Shown: piece after piece, positions 23,499 to 31,363 of the stretch
How the letters are laid out: each line of letters starts with the position of its first letter
Numbering within the stretch: the first letter of the stretch is position 1
NCBI GenBank assembly: GCA_017743375.1
Contig: JAGHYX010000009.1
Coordinates: 1-34,311 of the forward strand
Length of the DNA: 34,311 nucleotides
Source: Chloroflexota bacterium
GTDB lineage: Bacteria; Chloroflexota; Anaerolineae; J036; Brachytrichaceae
Direction of reading: 5' to 3'
Notes under the pieces: model-generated
Told to the model about the DNA's origin: nothing
What the model saw: the letters and a program-made list of their open reading frames with translations, nothing else
Databases searched by the model: none
Program-made: the position numbers and the translations under genes

Positions 23499-24383
23499 AT
23501 GGCAACGCCGGATCGCTGCGCGCCCATCCCCACCCCGCCCGCACGTCGGGTGCGCATCGGCTTAGTCCAACAACGTTGGCGTCCCGACCCGCTGGATCAC
23601 GCGCGCGCTTTGCGGCAAGGAGTGCTTGCCGCTGCCCAGCGCGGCGCGCAGGTCATCTGCTTACAGGAGCTGACTTTGCACCGCTACTTCGCCGATGCGA
23701 AAGACCCAACTCACTTTGCCCTAGCAGAGCCGATCGGCGATGGCCCAACCAGCGCGCTTTGCCGTGCGCTGGCCGTCGAGGCCGGGGCATACGTCGTCGG
23801 CTCGCTCTTCGAGCGGGCGGATGGGCGCTATTTCAACACGGCGGTGATCTTCGATCCCCGCGGCCACTTGGTCGGCTACACGCGCAAACAACACATCCCC
23901 AGCGGCAGCGGGTATCACGAGGATTACTACTTTGAACCAGGCGACTCAGATTATCCCGTCCATGACCTCGGATGTGTCCGTTTGGCCATCCCAACCTGCT
24001 ACGACCAGTGGTTTCCCGAGCTGGCCCGCATTTACGCCCTCAAGGGCGCTGAGCTGATCGTCTATCCAACCGCCATTGGCTCTGAACCCGATTGTCCTGA
24101 CCTTGACACCCAGCCGTGCTGGCAAACGGTGATGCGCGGCCATGCGATAGCCAATGGCATTTTTATAGCGGCAGTCAATCGCACTGGCAACGAAGGAGTA
24201 GTTGATTTTTATGGATCGTCTTTTATTTGCGATCCGCTGGGCCGGCTGTTGGCGCGCGCGCCGCGTCGCCGCCCGGCAGTGATCGTCGCGGAGCTGGACT
24301 TCGCCGTCATGGCCCTTTGGCGCCGCTTGTTTCCTTTGCTGGACCAGCGCCAGCCCACCCGCTACGGCCAGCTCGTGGTTTAG
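23499..24383 (+). CDS. aguB: Carbon-nitrogen hydrolase, N-carbamoylputrescine amidase type
   Basis: A 294-residue nitrilase-superfamily amidase. The Glu-Lys-Cys triad is E57 (LQELTLHRYF), K130 (YTRKQHIPSG) and C167 (IPTCYDQWFPE). KQHIPSGSGYHEDYYFEPGD and CYDQWFPELARIYALKGAELI are close to the AguB pattern, an enzyme that turns N-carbamoylputrescine into putrescine in the agmatine route of polyamine synthesis. A beta-ureidopropionase activity cannot be excluded from motifs alone. The agmatine deiminase partner (aguA), often adjacent elsewhere, is not in this window. The start is ATG 23499, placed by the -10 box and by an N-terminal extension of about 17 residues before RVRIGLVQQ. Confidence 0.88.
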   Translation: MATPDRCAPIPTPPARRVRIGLVQQRWRPDPLDHARALRQGVLAAAQRGAQVICLQELTLHRYFADAKDPTHFALAEPIGDGPTSALCRALAVEAGAYVVGSLFERADGRYFNTAVIFDPRGHLVGYTRKQHIPSGSGYHEDYYFEPGDSDYPVHDLGCVRLAIPTCYDQWFPELARIYALKGAELIVYPTAIGSEPDCPDLDTQPCWQTVMRGHAIANGIFIAAVNRTGNEGVVDFYGSSFICDPLGRLLARAPRRRPAVIVAELDFAVMALWRRLFPLLDQRQPTRYGQLVV

Positions 24384-24400
24384 CCTTTATGTAAAAAAAC

Positions 24401-24429
24401 TTGCGCAGCATCGGCAGCTTAGGTATTCT
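24401..24429 (+). promoter_or_regulatory. Promoter of the MBL/PTS-like gene pair
   Basis: TTGCGC (24401-24406), 17-nt spacer, TATTCT (24424-24429), ending 6 nt before ATG 24436. It is the best-spaced leaderless-type promoter in the window. Confidence 0.6.
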
Positions 24430-24435
24430 GGCCTC

Positions 24436-25440
24436 ATGCACTGCGAACGCGCTTCAGAGGACGTTTACATCTTCACCAGCGAGCGCTATGCCCAAGTCAC
24501 AGCCAGCTTAATTATCTCCGGCGGCAGCGGCATCCTCATAGATACGCTGCCCTTCCCTGACGAGACACTCCAGATCGCGTTGCTCGCGCGCAAGCGCTGT
24601 CCCGATGGTGTGCGCTTCATCATTTACACCGGCCACGAGGCCGACCATGTCTATGGCGCCTTCTTATTCCCAAAAGCGGAGATCATCGCCCACGACATGA
24701 CGCGGGAGATCCTGCGCGAGCGTGGCTTTGCCGCCTTGGAGAAGGCAAAAGAGCAGTCGCCTGAGCTTGCGCCGGTTAAGCTCAGGCTGCCCACGTTTAC
24801 CTTCTCTACAGGCAGCCTGATGCTGCGTTTGCCCGGCAAGACACTGGAGATCTTTCACACCCCTGGCCACACGGCCGATTGCCTCTCCGTGCTTTTGCAC
24901 GAAGAGCGCCTGCTCTTCGCCGGCGATACGGTGATGGGCATCCCCAGCATCGTCAACGGCGATCCGGAGCAGCTCAAACAATCCTTGGAGAAGATCAGCA
25001 GCCTCTCTCTGGAGAGCATCATCCAGGGCCATGGCGAGATCATTTTGCGGGGGGAGATCAAGGAGTCGCTGCGCCGTCAGATCGGCTACATAGATAGCCT
25101 GCACAATAAGGTTCAAAAGCTCATCGAGAGCGGCGGCAGCAGAGATGACGTGCGCGCCATCACCATCGAGCAGTGCGGACTCTCTCGCGTCTTGCTGGGC
25201 GGCGTCGCTTTGCAGTTGCACACGGCCAACGCGCTGGCCACCTACGATCGGCTCATCGCAAAGCAGCGCGCCGGCCAATCGGCCAAGCAGCAAACGTCTG
25301 CGAGCCGGCAACGTGCCAAGAAGCCAACGGCCGCGCAGCGCGCAAAGAACAAAACGCGCGCTGCCAAGAGCAAGGGAACAGCCAAGAAGGCGAAGGCGAC
25401 CGTCGCCAAAAGCAAGGCGCGCACAGCCAAGCGCAAGTGA
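24436..25440 (+). CDS. MBL-fold protein with altered metal motif and Lys/Ala-rich tail
   Basis: A 334-residue protein. Residues 1-about 275 form a metallo-beta-lactamase fold: LIISGGSGILIDTL, HTPGHTADCLSV (H145), LLFAGDTV (D164) and IIQGHGEII (H199). The first metal motif, usually THxHxDH, reads TGHEADH at 65-71, so the two leading His positions are Gly66 and Glu68 while Asp70 and His71 remain. One metal site may be lost or rebuilt. From about residue 278 the tail is dense in Lys, Ala, Arg and Ser (KKPTAAQRAKNKTRAAKSK), like histone H1-type or Ku/topoisomerase tails that bind DNA or RNA. It starts at a leaderless-type promoter, and the PTS-like permease follows after 3 nt. Substrate unknown. 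Confidence 0.85.
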   Translation: MHCERASEDVYIFTSERYAQVTASLIISGGSGILIDTLPFPDETLQIALLARKRCPDGVRFIIYTGHEADHVYGAFLFPKAEIIAHDMTREILRERGFAALEKAKEQSPELAPVKLRLPTFTFSTGSLMLRLPGKTLEIFHTPGHTADCLSVLLHEERLLFAGDTVMGIPSIVNGDPEQLKQSLEKISSLSLESIIQGHGEIILRGEIKESLRRQIGYIDSLHNKVQKLIESGGSRDDVRAITIEQCGLSRVLLGGVALQLHTANALATYDRLIAKQRAGQSAKQQTSASRQRAKKPTAAQRAKNKTRAAKSKGTAKKAKATVAKSKARTAKRK

Positions 25441-25443
25441 TTC

Positions 25444-27066
25444 ATGAGCGTCTTGCAAGCCGCGCTTATCGCGCTCTTCTACGCCTTCGCCCGCTCCTCG
25501 TTTAACGCCGGCCTGGGCGGTTATGTGTTCGCGCAGCCATTGGTGGCGGGCACGATCGCCGGCGCGTTGCTCGGCGACCCGCTGCGAGGGGCACAGATCG
25601 GCGGCGCTTTTAACCTTGGCACGCTTGCGCTTAGCCAACTGCGCGTGCCGATCGGGCCAGATGTTGCGCTGGTCGGCTATGTCGGCGTCCCGCTCGTGCT
25701 GCTCAGCGGCCTGCGCCCCGATGCGCCGGCGACGGCGGCTTTGTTTGGCGCGCTGGTGGTCTTCAGCATCGTGTTGAGCTTTGTCCAGGGCTTGTTCAAC
25801 ACGGTGATCGCGCACTGGGCCGACCTATTCGCTGACCGCGGCGATGCGAGCAGCGTGGCGTTGCTGAACGTCGTCCCGACTCAACTATGGCTGGTGCTCA
25901 CGTCGTTCGCGCCGGCGCTGTTCATCCTATTGCTCGACGCTCCGGCGCTCGCCAGGCTCGCTGCCACCATCCCGCCCTGGCTGCAACTGGCGATGGACTG
26001 GTCTCGCTATGCCCTGGCGGCGCTGGGGATCGCGCTCGGGCTGCGCTTAATTATGCAGGGGAGCAGCGTCGCCTATTTTCTGCTCGGCTGGCTGAGCAGC
26101 CCTCATCTGGGCGTTATCGGCAGCACGTTGCTGGGCGGCAGCGTCGCCATCATCCACGCCTTCCTTGCGCGCCGACAAGCCAGCGCTGATGCCGACGCGC
26201 TTCCGGCGGACGCACGGTCCTCCGAGCAAAACCAACCGGCCCGCCGGCTGAGCGAGGCGGAGCTTCAATCCTCCTTCGTGCTGTGGATGTTCTTTCACAA
26301 CGCCGGCCTGAACTTTGAGCGGTTCCAGAACATGGGGTTTGCCGCGGCGCTGCTGCCCATTGTGAAACAGTTGTGCCAGACGGCCAGCGAGCGCGTCGTC
26401 CTCCTGCGGCGCGCGCTCCATCTCTTCAACAGCGAGTGGACGTTTGGCTCGGCCTTGCTGGGCGCGATCATCGCGCTGGAAGAGCGCCGCGCCAATGGAG
26501 AGGCGATCAGCGACGCCGAGGTCGTCGGGGCGCGCACCAGCCTGATGGTCAGCCTGGACGCGCTCGGCGCGACGTTGATGACGGGCGGTCTGGCCTCGGT
26601 CGGCGTAGCGCTTGGCACGGCTCTGGCTAACCAGGGCAGCCTGCTCGGCCCGCTGCTATTTATCTTCGTTCAATCGGCGCTTGTGCTCCTGGTCGGCGTC
26701 GTCAGCTTTCGCCTGGGCTACCAATGGATGCACCGCTTTGGCGATTGGGCGCAGCGCAACAATTGGCTGCAGCCGGCGCTGTTCGGCGCCACGCGCCTGG
26801 GCAGCTTCGTGCTGGGCGGGCTGGTCACGTCGCTGGTGCCGCTCGCCCTGCCCGGCAACGGCAGCTTGCAGATCGGCGCTGCCTCGCTGGCTGTGCAGAC
26901 GCGGTTGTTTGACGCGCTTGTGCCCGGCTTGCTCCCCCTTACAGTGACGCTAGGGCTGTGGTGGTTGTTGCGCTACCGCCGGCTGAACACCAACGTGCTG
27001 CTGGGTGGCTGCCTGTTGGCGGCGCTGCTGGGCGGACTGTTCGCTCGCGCGCTGGGCTGGGTGTGA
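25444..27066 (+). CDS. Mannose-family PTS-like permease, fused IIC and IID subunits
   Basis: A 540-residue membrane protein that seems to join both membrane subunits of a mannose/fructose/sorbose-family PTS. The first part (about 1-225) resembles EIIC: AGTIAGALLGDPLRGAQIGGAFNLGTLALSQLRVPIGPDVALVGYVG. The second (about 272-540) resembles EIID: LQSSFVLWMFFHNAGLNFERFQNMGFAAALLPIVKQL, then FNSEWTFGSALLGAIIALEE, and further TM helices. The usual IID motif MGPLAGIGDS is replaced by VSLDALGATLMTGG. In known systems phosphate enters through IIA and IIB; no IIA, IIB, HPr or EI gene is present here. It may therefore be a PTS-independent facilitator. It is coupled to the MBL gene (3-nt gap). Confidence 0.78.
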   Translation: MSVLQAALIALFYAFARSSFNAGLGGYVFAQPLVAGTIAGALLGDPLRGAQIGGAFNLGTLALSQLRVPIGPDVALVGYVGVPLVLLSGLRPDAPATAALFGALVVFSIVLSFVQGLFNTVIAHWADLFADRGDASSVALLNVVPTQLWLVLTSFAPALFILLLDAPALARLAATIPPWLQLAMDWSRYALAALGIALGLRLIMQGSSVAYFLLGWLSSPHLGVIGSTLLGGSVAIIHAFLARRQASADADALPADARSSEQNQPARRLSEAELQSSFVLWMFFHNAGLNFERFQNMGFAAALLPIVKQLCQTASERVVLLRRALHLFNSEWTFGSALLGAIIALEERRANGEAISDAEVVGARTSLMVSLDALGATLMTGGLASVGVALGTALANQGSLLGPLLFIFVQSALVLLVGVVSFRLGYQWMHRFGDWAQRNNWLQPALFGATRLGSFVLGGLVTSLVPLALPGNGSLQIGAASLAVQTRLFDALVPGLLPLTVTLGLWWLLRYRRLNTNVLLGGCLLAALLGGLFARALGWV

Positions 27067-27096
27067 TGACGGCAAAATGGCGACGGGCTGGGCTTC

Positions 27097-27126
27097 GTCG
27101 GTGGCGCGTGAAGCGCGCTCACCGAC
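27097..27126. terminator. Bidirectional stem-loop between convergent genes
   Basis: GTCGGTG-GCGCG, loop TGAAG, CGCGC-t-CACCGAC: a 12-bp stem with one bulged base. The complement of the SulP stop codon (27119-27121) lies at the bulge. It is well placed to end both the IIC-IID and SulP transcripts. Confidence 0.6.
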
Positions 27127-28867
27127 ATCCAAGCGCCTGCATCGCTGCGTGCGTGGAGAGGTAGAACCGCTCCGGGCCGAAGCGCGCCACGAAGCCCGAC
27201 TTCAGCAACTGGCGGTAGATCGGCCCTTTCACCGAGGCCAGCACCAGCGTGACCTGGATCGCCTTGAGCTGGTGATCCACCATCTCCAGCGTCGAGAGCG
27301 CGCTGAGATCAATGCGATTGACGGCGCTGCAATCGAGCACGATGTGGGTTGCCTGCGGGTGGTCCAGGGCGGCGTTGAGCAGCGCATCTTCTAGCGCGCT
27401 GGCCGTGGCGAAGTACAAGCTCTCGTCTATGCGCAACGCAACGACATGAGGGCAAGTTTTCACCGTATAGCGCTCGACGCTTTTGTATGTCTCTGTGCCC
27501 TCCAACCGGCCGATCACTGTGATGTGCGGGCGCGAGGTGATCCACAGGTGCACAGCCAGCGCGAAGAGAACGCCTAAGAGCAGCCCGGCCTCAACGCTCA
27601 ACAGCAGCGCGCCGACCAGTGTCACCATCAGCGTAAGCCAGTCTGCTCGGCTGTAGCGCCAAGCCCGGCGGATGAGCTCGAGGTCGGGCAAGCTGATCAC
27701 CGTGGCCACGATCGTGGCCGCCAGCACAGTCTGCGGCAGATAGTAGAGGAGCGGTGTGAAGAGGAGCAGCACACACGCGATCACCAGCGCAGCAAAGAGC
27801 GAGGAGAGCTGCGTGACCGCGCCGGAGGCGACGTTCACGGCTGAGCGGGCGAATGACCCGCTGACCGGCAGGCCACTGGTGAGCGCTGCGGCGATGTTAG
27901 CTGCACCCAGGGCGATCAACTCCTGATCCGCGTCCACCTTCTCGCGCTGCCGGCTGGCGAGCGACTTGGCGATGGAGACGCTGCCCACGTAGCTGATTGC
28001 GGTGATGATCAGGAGCGAAGGCGCGATCGCCCCCAGCGCGTCCGTGGGCACAAACGGCGTGCTAAGCGGCGGCAGCCCAGTCGGCACCTGACCGACGATC
28101 TGCAGGCCGGCGGCCTCGTCTAATCGAAGCAGCCAGGTTAGCAAGGTGCCTATGCTCACGACCACCAGCCCGCCGGTGCGCGCCACCAAGCCGGCGACGA
28201 CCTCAGCGCTGCCCGCGCGCGTCAACCATCGCCCCACGCGGCGGTTGAACACCAGCATGACGGCGATACTCGCGCCGCCCATGGCGAGGGCGACAGGATT
28301 CGCCCTGGGCAGCGCCTCGACCAGATGAATGGCCTCGAACAGCGGAGGGGCTGGCCCGGTGAGCGAGACTCCCAGCAGGTATTTCGCCTGGCTCAGGACG
28401 ATGACGATCACGGCTGCAGTGGTGAAGCCGGAGAGCACCGGATAGCTGAGGAAGTTCACCACGAAACCCATGCGCAAAGCCCCCAAGACGACCTGTATTG
28501 CGCCCACGAGCAGGGCCGCGCACAGCGCGATCTGCACGGCTTGGGGGCTTTGGGGCGCGGCGAACTGGGTGACCAGGTTGCCGGTGAGCAGGGCGACCAC
28601 CGCCATCGGTCCGACCGACAGCGCGCGGCTGGTGCCAAACACAGCGTAAGCGATTGGCGTCACCATCGCTGCGTACAAGCCGGCCTGGGGTGGCAAGTTC
28701 GCCAACAGCGCGTAGGCCATGCTCTGCGGGATGGCGATCACGCCCAGCGTCAGGCCAGCGATCAGGTCGGCGGGCAGATAAGCCCACCGATAGGCCGGCA
28801 GCCAGCCTAGGATCGGCAGTCGTCTGCGCAGCCACGACTGGCGCGCGGGCGTGGAAGCGGCAACCAT
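27119..28867 (-). CDS. SulP family anion transporter with STAS domain
   Basis: A 582-residue transporter of the SLC26/SulP family. The TM domain (about 25-435) has the family start LPILGWLPAYRWAYLPADLIAGLTLGVIAIPQSMAYALLA and the marks LPPQAGLYAAM, FGTSRALSVGPMAVVALL and VSGSFARSAVNVASGAVTQLSSLFAAL. The C-terminal STAS domain (about 465-570) includes LYFATASALEDALLNA and HIVLDCSAVNRIDLSALSTLEMV. SulP proteins carry sulfate, bicarbonate or dicarboxylates; the substrate is not clear. ATG 28867 is preferred over TTG 28888. No carbonic anhydrase or sulfate-assimilation gene is adjacent. Confidence 0.93.
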   Translation of the reverse strand: MVAASTPARQSWLRRRLPILGWLPAYRWAYLPADLIAGLTLGVIAIPQSMAYALLANLPPQAGLYAAMVTPIAYAVFGTSRALSVGPMAVVALLTGNLVTQFAAPQSPQAVQIALCAALLVGAIQVVLGALRMGFVVNFLSYPVLSGFTTAAVIVIVLSQAKYLLGVSLTGPAPPLFEAIHLVEALPRANPVALAMGGASIAVMLVFNRRVGRWLTRAGSAEVVAGLVARTGGLVVVSIGTLLTWLLRLDEAAGLQIVGQVPTGLPPLSTPFVPTDALGAIAPSLLIITAISYVGSVSIAKSLASRQREKVDADQELIALGAANIAAALTSGLPVSGSFARSAVNVASGAVTQLSSLFAALVIACVLLLFTPLLYYLPQTVLAATIVATVISLPDLELIRRAWRYSRADWLTLMVTLVGALLLSVEAGLLLGVLFALAVHLWITSRPHITVIGRLEGTETYKSVERYTVKTCPHVVALRIDESLYFATASALEDALLNAALDHPQATHIVLDCSAVNRIDLSALSTLEMVDHQLKAIQVTLVLASVKGPIYRQLLKSGFVARFGPERFYLSTHAAMQALGCR

Positions 28868-29017
28868 TGCTGTTGCGGCGGCGCGCAAGAAAGGACTCGC
28901 GGGCGCGAGCGCGTTCGGCGATGACGGGGCGCACCGCGTTCTCCGCCCGCTGCGCCTTGACCCTCGCAGGCCAGACCAGCCACAGGTCTGTCTTCGGTTG
29001 TGAACGCGCTCGGCCTC

Positions 29018-29050
29018 TTACGCGCCTAGCCAGATGCCTTATAATAAGGC
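29018..29050 (+). promoter_or_regulatory. Promoter of tRNA-Gly, with palindrome over the -10 box
   Basis: TTACGC (29018-29023), 16-nt spacer, TATAAT (29040-29045), which would start transcription about 4 nt before the tRNA. The -10 lies in a perfect palindrome, GCCTTAT-A-ATAAGGC (29036-29050). Confidence 0.6.
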
Positions 29051-29055
29051 AGATC

Positions 29056-29128
29056 GCGGGTATAGCTGAGGTGGCACAGCGCCTGCCTTCCAAGCAGGAG
29101 ACCACGGGTTCGAGTCCCGTTGCCCGCT
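29056..29128 (+). tRNA. tRNA-Gly (anticodon TCC)
   Basis: A 73-nt cloverleaf beginning GCGGGTATAGCTGAGGTGG. The anticodon stem CCTGC/GCAGG encloses loop CTTCCAA, which gives TCC. The T arm is CGGGTTCGAGTCCCG. The acceptor stem pairs GCGGGTA with TGCCCGC, one G-T pair included, and the discriminator is T. CCA is not encoded. Confidence 0.95.
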
Positions 29129-29189
29129 CCTTACTTCTGCCCTCTGAACATCGAATGGCACTCCATCGAAAGGCCACAAGGAGCCCCGG

Positions 29190-30335
29190 ATGAAAGCAGT
29201 TGTGACCGCCAGCTTGCTCAATGTTCGACTCAAGCCCGGAATGGACGGCGCTATCGTCGGCATGTTGCCCAAAGGGGCAAAGGTCAACGTGCTCGCCGTG
29301 CGCGACGGTTGGGCAGCCATCCCTCTCCAAGCCAGCGGTCACCTGCTGCGTTACGGACCGCGCGAGAGCGATCTGCCGGTTGCTGCTTACGTGTCCACGA
29401 CCTGGCTAGAGTTTGAAAGCTCACCGCCTGGTGACGACATAGACCCGGCCCAACAATTCAAGCTGGGCATTCATGCCATGAGCAACAGCGACGTTGCCTT
29501 TGAGGAGGCAAAGAACGGCTGTCGGTTCTTCCTGTGCATGGATAACTTCGCCGGCGCCAGCGAGCTTAAGCGCGCTTACCCTGACGCAGTGGTCATGGCA
29601 CGGCGCTTCTTCCCACATGGTGTTGTGCCTAGCGTAGAGCAAATCATCAACGGCCTGGAAGGCGCAAAACACCGAGAGCTTATCTATATCGGCCTAAACG
29701 AGGCAGATCAACTGGGGCAAGATGGCGAGGACCTGCGCCGGCGGGCGCAAATTGACATCGAAGTTGCGCGGCGAATCAAGCAGGGCAGCGGCGCAACTTA
29801 CGCTGCTGGCACGTTCTCGATGGGCACGCCCGACTTCACTAATCCAGAGACGTGCCAAATCATCCGCGAGCTCTATGCACCGGCGTATAACAGCGGCTTG
29901 ATCGCCTTCGATATGCACCTCTACTCGCCCAACCCCGACCACATTAACCGGCCCAACGAGTGGAAGTGGTTTGAGCGACGCTGGGAGTTCCTGTTCACCC
30001 ACTGCAGCTTTGATCCAAAAGTGCGCGCCATCTACTGTTCCGAGTGCGGACTAGACCAGGCGGGCGTTGGTGGCTTCAAAGCCCATGGCTACAGCCAACA
30101 GAAGTTCGCTGATTGGTGTGACAAGTACATACGCGTGCAAAGCATGCCGCTGGTGATAGATGGCAAAGTGTATCCATCGCCAATCATCGGCGGCGCGATC
30201 TTCCAAGCGAGTGACCGCGGCAACTGGGCTGGCTATGACATCACCGAATACCTGCCCACCCTGCGCCAGTTCTACGCCGGCTTACCGATCCGAACGGCCC
30301 GCGCCAGCGGGCGCACCGCCCAGAAGACGCCGTGA
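29190..30335 (+). CDS. SH3b domain fused to a clan GH-A-like TIM barrel
   Basis: A 381-residue protein. Residues 1-about 72 form a bacterial SH3 domain (ASLLNVRLKPGMDGAIVGMLPKGAKVNVL, GWAAI). Residues about 88-365 look like a glycosidase TIM barrel. Glu171 in IYIGLNEAD, the HLY of FDMHLYSP (about 243-245), and Glu285 in AIYCSECGLD sit as the acid/base, HxY and nucleophile of clan GH-A enzymes. I cannot assign a GH family. There is no signal peptide, which is odd beside an SH3b domain. The ATG is preceded by AAGGAG. It begins 61 nt after tRNA-Gly and heads a coupled four-gene unit; the methyltransferase gene overlaps its stop by 4 nt. A phage endolysin-like origin is possible but unproven. Confidence 0.75.
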   Translation: MKAVVTASLLNVRLKPGMDGAIVGMLPKGAKVNVLAVRDGWAAIPLQASGHLLRYGPRESDLPVAAYVSTTWLEFESSPPGDDIDPAQQFKLGIHAMSNSDVAFEEAKNGCRFFLCMDNFAGASELKRAYPDAVVMARRFFPHGVVPSVEQIINGLEGAKHRELIYIGLNEADQLGQDGEDLRRRAQIDIEVARRIKQGSGATYAAGTFSMGTPDFTNPETCQIIRELYAPAYNSGLIAFDMHLYSPNPDHINRPNEWKWFERRWEFLFTHCSFDPKVRAIYCSECGLDQAGVGGFKAHGYSQQKFADWCDKYIRVQSMPLVIDGKVYPSPIIGGAIFQASDRGNWAGYDITEYLPTLRQFYAGLPIRTARASGRTAQKTP

Positions 30336-31363
30336 CGGCTCAGCCCTGCGAGGCAGACGTCATCGCGGGATTAGAACCATTTGCGAGCGCTGAGATCGTT
30401 CAGCGGGGCGGCCAGCACGTGCGCACGATGCGCCAAGGCGTGTTGAACTTCTCCGCTGCTCGGCTTGCCCCTTTTTTGGACTTGAAGGCGGTCTTGAGCG
30501 TCTATCGTCTGTTGCGCTTCGATGTGCCACGCCCCAAGGCGCTGCTTGCCGACCAGCATCAGCGCTGCTTGCTGACGCAGGTGGACGCCGTCTTATCCTT
30601 GTATCCACCGAAGACCTACCGCACGTTCATGCTGGCAGCAGCCGGCGCGCATACGCCGGTGATGTCTCGTCTCAGAGACGCCGTGGCGACACACACCGGT
30701 TTGCAGCCCGTGGACGAGTCGGGCGATTTGCTCATCCGCATTCGCCCTTCACCCCTTGGCAATGGCTGGGATGTGCTGGTGCGCATCTCGCCCAGGCCGT
30801 TGGCTACCCGTGAATGGCGCGTTTGCAACGTAGATGGAGCGCTGCAAGCCACAGTCGCTCATGTCATGGTGACGCTGACCCAGCCGTGTTCGGATGACGT
30901 CTATCTCAACCTGTGCTGTGGGTCAGGCACGCTGCTCATCGAACGCGCGCTGGTCGGGGCAGCCCGCCGGCTGATCGGCTGCGATGTTCACCCGCGCGCA
31001 TTGAACTGCGCGCGACGGAACATCGCCGCTTATCTGCGCGGTCGGAGCAACATTTTTGAGCTTTATCCCTGGGATGCGCGCTGCTTGCCGCTGCCCGATG
31101 CCAGCGTGGATGCGATCGTCGCGGATTTGCCTTTTGGAAGTCAGGTCGGCTCACACGCCGAGAACTTGACGCTCTACCCCCAAATCATGCGAGAGGCGCG
31201 GCGAGTGGCCAAAACGGGCGCGCGGTTTGTGGTGATCACGGCCGAGGTGCGCCTCATGCAAGGCCTGGTCGCCCAGATGGCCGATGTCTGGCGATGCGAG
31301 CGCGTGCTGCGCGTAAACTTGGGAGGGCTATGGCCGGCCATCTTTGTGCTGAGGAGCGCGTGA
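30332..31363 (+). CDS. SAM-dependent RNA methyltransferase, THUMP/Trm14-like
   Basis: A 343-residue methyltransferase. The C-terminal Rossmann domain has the SAM motif YLNLCCGSGTLLIE (191-204) and the catalytic DLPFGS (265-270), the D/N-P-P-F/Y-like motif used by N2-guanosine RNA methyltransferases such as RlmL, Trm14 and TRMT11. RPLATREWRVCNVDGALQATVAHVM (about 156-179) fits the conserved linker before it. The N-terminal 150 residues are probably an RNA-binding THUMP-type region but are too divergent to assign surely. GTG 30332 overlaps the previous stop as GTGA. The RNA target, tRNA or rRNA, cannot be told. Confidence 0.82.
   Translation: MTAQPCEADVIAGLEPFASAEIVQRGGQHVRTMRQGVLNFSAARLAPFLDLKAVLSVYRLLRFDVPRPKALLADQHQRCLLTQVDAVLSLYPPKTYRTFMLAAAGAHTPVMSRLRDAVATHTGLQPVDESGDLLIRIRPSPLGNGWDVLVRISPRPLATREWRVCNVDGALQATVAHVMVTLTQPCSDDVYLNLCCGSGTLLIERALVGAARRLIGCDVHPRALNCARRNIAAYLRGRSNIFELYPWDARCLPLPDASVDAIVADLPFGSQVGSHAENLTLYPQIMREARRVAKTGARFVVITAEVRLMQGLVAQMADVWRCERVLRVNLGGLWPAIFVLRSA

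Noticed and set aside
23093-23935. A 280-residue plus-strand ORF
   Set aside because: It spans the end of the Rieske gene, the intergenic region and the start of aguB in a different frame, with Arg/Pro/Ala-rich shadow composition.
24664-25815. A 383-residue minus-strand ORF
   Set aside because: It is opposite the MBL and IIC-IID genes, which both have strong family motifs; no motif in the antisense frame.
28203-29342. A 379-residue minus-strand ORF
   Set aside because: It crosses the tRNA-Gly gene and the SulP N-terminus in another frame; its composition is that of a GC-rich shadow.
29056-30335. A genomic island inserted at tRNA-Gly
   Set aside because: I saw no integrase and no second copy of the tRNA 3' end downstream, so adjacency alone does not support an island.
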